Shown piece after piece: positions 1-5,009 of a DNA stretch of 5,614 nt. The number at the start of each line of letters is the position of its first letter. Position 1 is the first letter of the stretch. The stretch is from DATKIY01 sp035543875 (GTDB taxonomy: Bacteria; Actinomycetota; Actinomycetes; JAHEKZ01): positions 1 to 5,614 of the forward strand of contig DATKIY010000173.1 in NCBI GenBank assembly GCA_035543875.1, given 5' to 3'. The position numbers and the translations under genes were made by a program. The notes under the pieces were generated by a model. That model saw only the letters and a program-made list of their open reading frames with translations. It did no database searches and was not told the origin of the DNA.

Positions 1-294
1 GGGTTACTGGTTCCCTTCGCCATTTTGTTCGGTGCGTTGGTGCTGCTACGCGGTCACGATGCTCGTCCCGCGGTCTTGAGCGGCGTCTTCGACCGGGTGC
101 CGATTCTGCGGCCAGCGCTCGCTGCATGGCTCGTGGCCATGTTGATCGGGTTTGCCGTCAACGACTCTGGGATCGCTATTCCAGCGGTTGGCATCATGCT
201 TGCCGTACCCATCCTTATCGTGATCTCCACGCGGTCGCTGGAACAGGAACCCGCAGCAGCGGCTTCAAACGCCGCCAAGGGAACGAAGACATGA
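1..294 (+). CDS. Multi-pass membrane protein, C-terminal fragment (5' end outside window)
   Basis: The frame is open from the first base and ends at TGA 292-294, giving the last 97 residues of a longer protein. Three hydrophobic stretches are visible: about residues 1-17 at the window edge, about 37-55 (after an FDRVPILRP segment) and about 62-79. Between the last two lies the motif VNDSG followed by IAIP. I associate this NDSG turn followed by a final membrane segment with large actinobacterial integral membrane proteins of uncertain function, some of which carry an alkaline-phosphatase-like domain upstream. That is recall, not a search. The tail is short, Ala-rich and probably cytoplasmic. 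The stop overlaps the next start (ATGA), so it belongs to the same transcript as the two genes after it. The function cannot be assigned from this fragment. Confidence 0.8.
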   Translation, partial: GLLVPFAILFGALVLLRGHDARPAVLSGVFDRVPILRPALAAWLVAMLIGFAVNDSGIAIPAVGIMLAVPILIVISTRSLEQEPAAAASNAAKGTKT

Positions 295-746
295 CGGGTG
301 TCCAACCTGCGACCCCGAATCGCTCGGACAGGCTGAGGGCCCGGATCGTGACCTTCGGCGTCATTGGACTCATCGTCGTATGCGCGCTTACCGGGCTGGA
401 GGTGTGGCCTTTTTCGGGATTCCGGTTGTTCAGTGTGGTGCGCACGCAGGAGCAAGTGTCTTGGGAACTGAGAACGGTCGACGCGGCCGGGGTAGAGACG
501 CCAGTCGACCTCGATGACCTTCCGGTCAGCTATTGGGGTGCCCATCATGTGATCCCTGAGCTTCCCGAGATGTCGCAGAGCGATCGGCAAGCTGCAGTCC
601 TTGCGTGGTTACACGGGGCCAACGTCGACACCGACTCGGTCAGCTCGGTCCGCGTCTATGAGATCGAAAGCCTGGTTTCGACTGAGCCGTCGCATGCGCC
701 GTCGAGAGGCGCCGAAACGCAGGTTATGGAAGTGCCACTGCCGTGA
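291..746 (+). CDS. Single-span membrane protein of unknown function
   Basis: This gene encodes 151 residues. The ATG at 291 is chosen over an in-frame upstream start at 126 because it overlaps the preceding stop (ATGA) and has AAGGGA at 277-282, 8 nt before it. An Arg-containing N-terminal stretch (residues 11-18) precedes one hydrophobic segment (about 20-36), then the conserved-looking TGLEVWPFSGFRLFS. This is the pattern of an N-in membrane anchor with an extracytoplasmic domain of about 110 residues. The outer part is mixed polar, with an AVLAWL helix near 101-106 and a Ser/Pro-rich tail. There are no cysteines outside the anchor and no catalytic motif I recognise. Small proteins of this kind (anchor followed by WPF...R.FS) seem to accompany HTTM-like proteins in actinobacteria, so it is probably a partner of the next gene product. 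This is inferred from position only. Confidence 0.78.
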   Translation: MTGVQPATPNRSDRLRARIVTFGVIGLIVVCALTGLEVWPFSGFRLFSVVRTQEQVSWELRTVDAAGVETPVDLDDLPVSYWGAHHVIPELPEMSQSDRQAAVLAWLHGANVDTDSVSSVRVYEIESLVSTEPSHAPSRGAETQVMEVPLP

Positions 747-1648
747 GCTTAGTGACGACCCGGGTGCGGAGCTGGTCCACCACCATTGATCGTCGGCTAC
801 TCATGCCGGGGAGCGCTCATCGGTTGGCGTGCATGCGGGTGGCACTGTCGGTTGCCATCGTTTTCCGGTTAGCCGGGCATCAGTGGTGGCAGATGGCTGG
901 GCGGCCACCTGAGCTGTTTGAACCTGTGGCCATTGCTGCCTGGCTTTCGACGGTGCCGCCAGTCGGTGTTTTGGTAGCGATAGAAGTCATTGGAGTTGCA
1001 GCGGGGATTGCTGTCTGGTTTGGCAGATGGCAGCTTTGGGGTTTGCGCATCGCGTGGCTGTGCCTGCTGATTCTTGGTGCGCTCTACAGCAGCGCCGGCA
1101 AAATAATGCACAACGAGGTGATGCTGCTGCTGGTGACCATTCCCGTCCTGGTAGCTGCGCCCGGGGCGCGGGTCGGTGACCGGCGGCTGTCCGTGGCATA
1201 TGGCTGGGCTCCTCGAGCAGCCGTCGCCATCGTGGCCAGCGTTTACTTCTTCACCGGGTTTCAGAAAGTGATTCACAGCGGACCAGCGTGGGTCTTCAGC
1301 GACAACATGAGCTGGGTGCTGTACTCGGGTGCGGCTTCAGGGCAGTCGCTGGCGCCAACGTTGACCGCCACGATTGCCGGGTTGGCCTGGGTTCCATCGC
1401 TGCTGGCCGGGGGGGCTCTGCTCCTGGAGCTGTCCGCTCCGGCGCTCATCGGTTGGCGGGTGACCCGACCGCTGTTCATCGCCGCGGTTTGCGGCATGCA
1501 CCTGTCGATCGGCGTTGCTCTGGGGCTTGACTACTCGGGTTGGATCTTGGCCGTGGTCGCGGTGCTCCTGCCGTGGGACAGCTTCGGTCAAGGGACTTCT
1601 GACGACGCACAAACCACACGGTTTTTGCCTTCGCGTTTTGCGCGATAG
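743..1648 (+). CDS. HTTM / vitamin K-dependent gamma-carboxylase-like membrane protein
   Basis: This gene encodes 301 residues. The GTG start at 743 overlaps the previous stop (GTGA), with GGAAG at 728-732 as ribosome binding site. Hydrophobic segments lie at about 29-45, 73-93, 100-117, 124-140, 156-173, 206-232, 243-262 and 264-278. Landmarks resembling the HTTM/gamma-carboxylase-like membrane family are LACMRVALSVAIVFR near the N-terminus, GKIMHNEVMLLL at 119-130, YFFTGFQKVIHSGPAWV at 168-184, ELSAPAL at 229-235 and a late MHLSIG at 252-257. The family is named for its resemblance to the membrane domain of vitamin K-dependent carboxylases, but most bacterial members have no proven reaction, and no extra catalytic domain is present here. 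A DoxX/MauE-like quinone-linked protein is an alternative. The last 20 or so residues are polar and lie antisense to the diguanylate cyclase gene. Confidence 0.8.
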   Translation: MSLVTTRVRSWSTTIDRRLLMPGSAHRLACMRVALSVAIVFRLAGHQWWQMAGRPPELFEPVAIAAWLSTVPPVGVLVAIEVIGVAAGIAVWFGRWQLWGLRIAWLCLLILGALYSSAGKIMHNEVMLLLVTIPVLVAAPGARVGDRRLSVAYGWAPRAAVAIVASVYFFTGFQKVIHSGPAWVFSDNMSWVLYSGAASGQSLAPTLTATIAGLAWVPSLLAGGALLLELSAPALIGWRVTRPLFIAAVCGMHLSIGVALGLDYSGWILAVVAVLLPWDSFGQGTSDDAQTTRFLPSRFAR

Positions 1649-2859
1649 AGCAGCACGTCAGCGGCGCGGAGCAAGTCAGCGGCTGTCGCGTGTCCTAATG
1701 AGCAGGCCACGCCGAAACTGGCAGTGACTGACACATCGGGTCTGATCGACGACCAGTCCCAACGCTCAAGCTCGGTCCGCATCCGTTCGCATACCAACGT
1801 CGCGGCGTCCTCGCCGGTTCCCGGCATCAAGAGCGCGAATTCCTCGCCGCCCATGCGCACCAGTACGTCCGAGGTACGGATGTTGGCCGCTAACACGCGA
1901 GCGGCTACGCGCAACACCTCGTCACCAACCAGGTGCGTGTGGACGTCGTTAATGAGTTTGAAGTTGTCGAGGTCGACTACCGCGACACTCATTGCGGCGT
2001 CGCGACGGTTGGCGTAGGCGAACATACGAAGTAGCTCGTCGTCGAGGTGCCGTCGGTTGTGCAGCCCGGTCAAGGAGTCGCGGACTGATAGCTCGCCCAG
2101 CTTCGCCGACAGCAACTGCTCGCGGCGCAGCGCTTCTTGCAGCTCCACGGTCCGCTCCACCACCCGCGTCTCAAGGTGTGCGTTAGCGGCCCGAAGATCG
2201 TCTGCGAGTCGTTCTGCCTGTCGGCGGGCGAGATCGGCCGAAGTAAGGGCTCGGTCGATCGCGAGCGACAAAACTGTGGAAGCGGCAGCAACCACGAGTA
2301 GGAGCACTGCGATATACCCCAGCAGGGCGGTGGCGTCGATCGAGGCGTTGTCGTTGTCGAGGCTGAACATCACCCCGAGCTCGGCGAAGGCAATCACCGC
2401 TGCAAACACCACCTGCTTCGGTGGCAGCACGCTCGCCGCAACGACAACGATCAGTACTAAGAACAGCGGGCTTGACTCGATCCGCCCCACCATCAGTGCG
2501 CCCGCGATTGGCACCGCGGCGAAGTAGCCCACGAGCACCCAGGCAGCGATCGACACGCGGGCAGTTCGCACCAACCAACGAACCAATGCATAGAACGCGA
2601 ATCCGCACGCAACGAGAAACACATTGACCCACGGTTGGGGGAGCAGCCAGGCCACCAGGACCGCCGTGGGAATCGCGATGGCGATCATGCCCGTTGCGAT
2701 GATGAGGATGGTCTGCGCTCTGCGCTGCAACGCAACTGAGCCGAGTTCGGGGACAGCAAGAAGTCGGTCGACAACACGTCTTGCCGTCAGGGCGTCGCTG
2801 CCCGTGTGTGGGCCCGTCCCTTGGCCCACTCCTGGGCCCACTCCTGTGCCGATCCCCAC
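1588..2859 (-). CDS. Membrane-anchored diguanylate cyclase (GGDEF domain)
   Basis: The 423-residue protein would make the second messenger cyclic di-GMP from two GTP at the inner face of the membrane. About six hydrophobic segments span residues 49-71, 78-98, 104-124, 131-145, 149-166 and 178-200. A charged coiled-coil linker follows (about 205-255), then the GGDEF domain (about 258-415). The domain starts with RDSLTGLHNRR (260-270). Metal-binding Asp296 lies in VVDLDNFK, the guanine-binding residues Asn304 and Asp313 are present, and the active-site loop is GGEEF (337-341). An RTSD I-site (328-331) sits exactly five residues before GGEEF, so product inhibition is expected. No EAL or HD-GYP domain is present. 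The membrane part is probably the sensor, with unknown ligand. The GTG start at 2859 follows an in-frame stop at 2875-2877 and has only a weak GGGG ribosome site. GTG codons 7 and 11 are possible alternatives, so the start is uncertain. Confidence 0.93.
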   Translation of the reverse strand: MGIGTGVGPGVGQGTGPHTGSDALTARRVVDRLLAVPELGSVALQRRAQTILIIATGMIAIAIPTAVLVAWLLPQPWVNVFLVACGFAFYALVRWLVRTARVSIAAWVLVGYFAAVPIAGALMVGRIESSPLFLVLIVVVAASVLPPKQVVFAAVIAFAELGVMFSLDNDNASIDATALLGYIAVLLLVVAAASTVLSLAIDRALTSADLARRQAERLADDLRAANAHLETRVVERTVELQEALRREQLLSAKLGELSVRDSLTGLHNRRHLDDELLRMFAYANRRDAAMSVAVVDLDNFKLINDVHTHLVGDEVLRVAARVLAANIRTSDVLVRMGGEEFALLMPGTGEDAATLVCERMRTELERWDWSSIRPDVSVTASFGVACSLGHATAADLLRAADVLLYRAKREGKNRVVCASSEVP

Positions 2860-2874
2860 ACCGATCCCCGCCCA
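2823..2874. repeat. 12-bp tandem repeat over the 5' end of the cyclase gene
   Basis: GGCCCACTCCTG occurs twice back to back without a mismatch (2823-2834 and 2835-2846). Next to it, two 12-nt units begin with GATCCCC (2851-2862 and 2863-2874). Read on the minus strand, this codes for the alternating Gly leader of the cyclase (G-I-G-T-G-V-G-P-G-V-G-Q-G-T-G). The repeat extends upstream through the likely start codon to the in-frame stop. The 12-nt period is four codons, so gain or loss of a unit keeps the frame. Confidence 0.75.
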
Positions 2875-2912
2875 TCACGAAACCTTGGGCGCCGCCGCCC
2901 CCCAGTAGTCAT

Positions 2913-2933
2913 ATGGTGACCGATAGTCACCAT
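2913..2933. promoter_or_regulatory. Operator-like inverted repeat in the divergent control region
   Basis: ATGGTGAC and GTCACCAT form perfect 8-bp arms around a 5-nt spacer (CGATA), a 21-bp dyad typical in size for a dimeric transcription factor. It lies between the divergent cyclase and rpe starts, 54 bp before the cyclase GTG and 37 bp before the rpe ATG. Relative to the proposed rpe -10 box, it sits just upstream of the expected -35 position. A second, overlapping inverted pair (CCGAT at 2920-2924, ATCGG at 2932-2936) shares part of it. No regulator is encoded in the window, and I do not recognise the site as a known family's operator. Confidence 0.5.
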
Positions 2934-2938
2934 CGGCG

Positions 2939-2958
2939 CTAGAGTCCTGCGCCTCTAG
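2939..2958. repeat. Short inverted repeat CTAGAG-N8-CTCTAG before rpe
   Basis: Perfect 6-bp arms at 2939-2944 and 2953-2958 enclose an 8-nt spacer. The right arm overlaps the first bases of the proposed rpe -10 box (2956-2961), so a protein bound here would block that promoter. The site is short enough to occur by chance and has no family assignment. Confidence 0.35.
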
Positions 2959-2961
2959 AAT
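2956..2961 (+). promoter_or_regulatory. -10 promoter element TAGAAT for a leaderless rpe transcript
   Basis: TAGAAT fits the actinobacterial -10 pattern TANNNT and ends 8 nt before the A of the rpe ATG. Transcription would then begin at or within a base or two of the start codon. The bases before the ATG (CTGCGCTC) contain no Shine-Dalgarno sequence, which agrees with leaderless translation. No clear TTGACA-like -35 box is seen near 2933-2938, which is common for such promoters. Confidence 0.6.
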
Positions 2962-2969
2962 CTGCGCTC

Positions 2970-3659
2970 ATGGGGATTCAGATCGCGCCTAGCATCCTGT
3001 CAGCGGACTTCACCCGATTGGCCGAGGAGGTCGAGCGGGTGGCTGCCACCGCCGACTGGGTCCACGTGGACGTGATGGACAACCATTTTGTGCCCAATCT
3101 GACGCTTGGCCTGCCGGTCGTTGAGGCGCTCGCGAAGGTGTCCGCCCTCCCGCTGGACTGCCACCTCATGATCGAGGAGCCGGACCGCTGGGCCCCGGCC
3201 TATGCCGAAGCAGGGGCAGGATCGGTCACGTTCCACATTGAGGCCGCGAGCGCCCCCGTGCGGCTCGCTCGCGAACTGCGCTCTGCCGGTTCCCGCGCGG
3301 GAATGGCGCTTTCTCCGGCGACACCTATCGAGCCCTACGCGGATCTCCTGCCGGAAATAGACATGGTGCTCCTCATGACGGTTGAGCCGGGATTCGGCGG
3401 CCAGACTTTTCTCGACGTGGTGCTTCCGAAGATCCGCAGGACCCGGCAGCTCTTGACCGACCGCGACGCGGCCGTATGGCTACAGATCGACGGGGGAGTT
3501 TCGCGAGAGACCATCGAACGCGCGGCGGAGGCCGGAGCTGATGTTTTCGTGGCTGGCTCGGCCGTGTTCGACGCGGACGACCCGTCAGCTGCGGTTGACC
3601 AGCTCCGTGGACTTGCGCAAGACGCCGCCGAGAAGGCCGCTGAACTGCCGTCGGAGTAG
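2970..3659 (+). CDS. rpe: Ribulose-phosphate 3-epimerase
   Basis: The cytoplasmic (beta/alpha)8-barrel enzyme interconverts D-ribulose 5-phosphate and D-xylulose 5-phosphate in the pentose phosphate pathway. The protein is 229 residues, close to the family's usual 220-230. Family motifs appear in order: IAPSILSADF (5-14, substrate-binding Ser8), HVDVMDNHFVPN (32-43, metal ligands His32 and Asp34), DCHLMIEEP (63-71, metal ligand His65), TVEPGFGGQTF (137-147, phosphate/substrate loop), QIDGGV (172-177, catalytic/metal Asp174) and VAGSAVF (194-200, phosphate binding). All key residues are intact. The ATG at 2970 gives the normal N-terminus and has a -10 box rather than a ribosome site before it. 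The last ~15 residues are a charged Ala/Glu/Lys-rich tail. It lies 50 bp before the FMN riboswitch, and its substrate, ribulose 5-phosphate, is also the riboflavin precursor that leads to the four-carbon unit. Confidence 0.97.
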   Translation: MGIQIAPSILSADFTRLAEEVERVAATADWVHVDVMDNHFVPNLTLGLPVVEALAKVSALPLDCHLMIEEPDRWAPAYAEAGAGSVTFHIEAASAPVRLARELRSAGSRAGMALSPATPIEPYADLLPEIDMVLLMTVEPGFGGQTFLDVVLPKIRRTRQLLTDRDAAVWLQIDGGVSRETIERAAEAGADVFVAGSAVFDADDPSAAVDQLRGLAQDAAEKAAELPSE

Positions 3660-3709
3660 CCCGCCTGCTCGATCGAGCCGCGTGTGTCAGACTGGTGTCT
3701 GAACGTTCT
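3660..3709 (+). other. rpe-riboswitch spacer with three palindromes
   Basis: This 50-bp stretch holds a perfect 12-bp palindrome GCTCGATCGAGC (3667-3678), a hairpin TCAGAC-TGGT-GTCTGA (3687-3702), and an 8-bp palindrome GAACGTTC (3701-3708). The hairpin has no T-run after it, so it is at best a weak or non-canonical rpe terminator. Any separate ribD promoter must also lie here or inside rpe, but I see no convincing -10/-35 pair. Read-through from rpe is equally possible. Confidence 0.45.
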
Positions 3710-3836
3710 GCGCGCTCCGGGGTCGGTGTAACTCCGAACCGGCGGTTAAAGCCCGCGACCCGGCCGAAGCCATCGGCCGGTTGACTCGGTGAAAATCCGA
3801 GGCCGACGGTGAAAGTCCGGATGGTAGGTAGCGCGC
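3710..3836 (+). promoter_or_regulatory. FMN riboswitch aptamer (RFN element)
   Basis: The transcript folds into the six-helix FMN-binding aptamer. P1 is GCGCGC (3710-3715) paired with GCGCGC (3831-3836). Conserved RFN blocks follow: a CCGGGG/GGTG segment leading to CCGAACCGGCGGT (3734-3746), AAAGCCCGCGA (3748-3758), GCCGACGGTGAAAGTCCGG (3802-3820) and ATGGTAG before P1 closes. The variable arm is a perfect 8-bp hairpin, CCGGCCGA (3760-3767) with TCGGCCGG (3773-3780). Another helix is CTCGG (3785-3789) with CCGAG (3797-3801). RFN elements bind FMN and shut down riboflavin synthesis or uptake genes. This one directly precedes ribD, as expected, and would control ribD, ribE and any later genes of the transcript. 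Confidence 0.96.
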
Positions 3837-3917
3837 CGAAGGGTGAAGTTCAACGTGCCGTCACGTTGGGCTCCCTTCGGGTATGCCCTGGAGTCCGCAG
3901 CGATGCGGAACAGGAGC
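3836..3917 (+). promoter_or_regulatory. Riboswitch expression platform, probably translational
   Basis: An outer stem CCGAAGGG (3836-3843) with CCCTTCGG (3873-3880) encloses an inner hairpin CAACGTG-CCGT-CACGTTG (3851-3868). A third hairpin, TCCGCA-GCGA-TGCGGA (3894-3909), has a GNRA-type tetraloop and ends 2 nt before the ribD Shine-Dalgarno. No U-run follows any of these, so an intrinsic terminator is unlikely. GCTCC (3870-3874) can pair with GGAGC (3913-3917), covering the Shine-Dalgarno. It shares bases with the outer stem, so the two pairings exclude each other. The stems are direct observation; the switching role is inferred. Confidence 0.6.
3912..3916 (+). promoter_or_regulatory. ribD ribosome binding site
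   Basis: AGGAG lies 8 nt before the ATG at 3925 and fixes that codon as the ribD start. The in-frame ATG at 3883 is rejected because it lies only 2 nt after the platform's outer stem and has no Shine-Dalgarno. The site can pair with the upstream GCTCC at 3870-3874. Confidence 0.85.
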
Positions 3918-3924
3918 TGCCGAC

Positions 3925-5007
3925 ATGGCAACCGACCAGGAGATCGCGGCGATGCGCCGCGCTCTTGGCTTGGCAACTTCGCCTGACGCCGCGCGGGGTC
4001 CCAACCCGCGCGTTGGTGCTGTCATTTTGGACGGTAGCGGGAACGTGGTCGGCGAGGGCTACCACTGTGGCGCCGGGACTCCACATGCTGAGGTCGTCGC
4101 ATTGGAGCGAGCGGGTGAAGCTGCACGCGGTGGTGTGGCCGTGGTGACGCTTGAACCGTGCCAGCACACGGGGCGCACCGGACCATGCACGGCTGCCCTT
4201 GTTGACGCCGGAGTTGCTCGTGTCGTCTTCGCGCAGTCCGACACCAATCCGATTGCTGCTGGTGGCGCCGCCTACCTACGGGCTGCCGGCATCGACGTTG
4301 AGGCCGGCGTGATGTGCGAGGCCGCGCTGGATGTGAATCCGGAATGGACGTTGGCCGTCAACGAGCAACGTCCCTTCGTCACGTGGAAGTTTGCGGCGTC
4401 GCTCGATGGTCGAGTCGCTGCAAAGGATGGTTCCAGTCAGTGGATCACTGGTGATGCTGCCCGAGCGGACGTCCAGCGACTGCGCGCCACCGTGGACGCA
4501 ATCATGGTCGGCACGGGCACTGCGCTGCGCGACGATCCAAGGCTCACGGTTCGCGACCCGAAGCTAGGCAGCGCTTCGCCACTTCGGGTTGTGGTTGGGC
4601 AACGCGCCTTGCCGGAGCGCGCAAAGGTCTTAGACGATTCGGCGCCCACATTGCTGATTTCCTCACGCGACCCGGTGGCCGTAACGGATCAGCTCTTTGC
4701 GCACGGTGTCCGTCACGTCCTGCTCGAAGGCGGTCCGACGTTGGCTGGAGCTTTCGTCGAGGCCAACCTGGTGGACCGTGTCGTGGCTTACCTAGCGCCG
4801 GTGCTTTTGGGGGACGGGCCAAACGCGCTTTCTGGCAGCGGGGTCGAAACCATTGCAGATGCACATCGCCTCAATCCCGAGTCAGTTGAGCAGGTTGGGT
4901 CAGACCTTCGAATCATCGCGACGCTCCGGACTGCTTCGACGGGTGGGTTGACTCCCGCGTCAGCTGGTTCGTCAAAGCTCATGCAACAACCACGGAAAGG
5001 CACGTAA
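3925..5007 (+). CDS. ribD: Bifunctional pyrimidine deaminase / 5-amino-6-(5-phosphoribosylamino)uracil reductase
   Basis: This 360-residue cytoplasmic enzyme carries out the second and third steps of riboflavin synthesis from GTP: deamination of the diaminopyrimidine phosphate, then NADPH-dependent reduction of the ribosyl side chain. The deaminase domain (about 1-145) has PNPRVG (26-31), the zinc ligand and catalytic glutamate in PHAE (His54, Glu56), and LEPCQHTGRTGPC (76-88, zinc ligands Cys79 and Cys88). The reductase domain (about 150-335) has FVTWKFAASLDGR (151-163), SQWITG (171-176), the DAIMVGTGTALRDDPRLTVR block (191-210), LLEGGPTLAGAF (266-277) and a late APVLLG. All key residues are intact and the length is normal. 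A polar tail of about 24 residues follows. The ribE ribosome site lies inside the 3' end, and the stop is 2 nt before the ribE ATG, so the two are probably coupled and both under the FMN riboswitch. Confidence 0.97.
   Translation: MATDQEIAAMRRALGLATSPDAARGPNPRVGAVILDGSGNVVGEGYHCGAGTPHAEVVALERAGEAARGGVAVVTLEPCQHTGRTGPCTAALVDAGVARVVFAQSDTNPIAAGGAAYLRAAGIDVEAGVMCEAALDVNPEWTLAVNEQRPFVTWKFAASLDGRVAAKDGSSQWITGDAARADVQRLRATVDAIMVGTGTALRDDPRLTVRDPKLGSASPLRVVVGQRALPERAKVLDDSAPTLLISSRDPVAVTDQLFAHGVRHVLLEGGPTLAGAFVEANLVDRVVAYLAPVLLGDGPNALSGSGVETIADAHRLNPESVEQVGSDLRIIATLRTASTGGLTPASAGSSKLMQQPRKGT
4994..5000 (+). promoter_or_regulatory. ribE ribosome binding site inside ribD
   Basis: GGAAAGG ends 9 nt before the ribE ATG at 5010 and lies within the last codons of ribD. 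Ribosomes finishing ribD would therefore arrive at the ribE start, which favours coupled translation of the two enzymes. Confidence 0.65.
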
Positions 5008-5009
5008 CG

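Noticed and set aside
54..590. 178-codon open frame on the minus strand
   Set aside because: It lies antisense to two well-supported, overlapping plus-strand genes. Its product is rich in Arg, His and Pro with no recognisable domain, typical of a shadow frame in GC-rich DNA.
1631..1645. TCGCG-TTTTG-CGCGA hairpin at the end of the HTTM-like gene, considered as a terminator
   Set aside because: The stem is only 5 bp, no T-run follows on either strand, and it is part of conserved cyclase coding sequence.
2057..2527. 156-codon plus-strand frame inside the cyclase gene
   Set aside because: It is a Ser/Ala/Arg-rich antisense shadow of the coiled-coil and membrane region, with no ribosome site or domain.
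2183..2878. 231-codon minus-strand frame with an ATG start upstream of the cyclase start
   Set aside because: It is an out-of-frame reading of the cyclase gene. The product is Arg/Cys/Gly-rich without hydrophobic or domain structure, while the other frame gives an intact GGDEF protein.
3883..3924. In-frame upstream ATG that would extend ribD by 14 residues
   Set aside because: It sits within the riboswitch platform, lacks a Shine-Dalgarno, and adds residues not expected at a RibD N-terminus. The ATG at 3925 has AGGAG at good spacing.
3809..4147. 112-codon plus-strand frame starting in the aptamer
   Set aside because: It overlaps the FMN aptamer and ribD in another frame and has no domain, so it is treated as a shadow.
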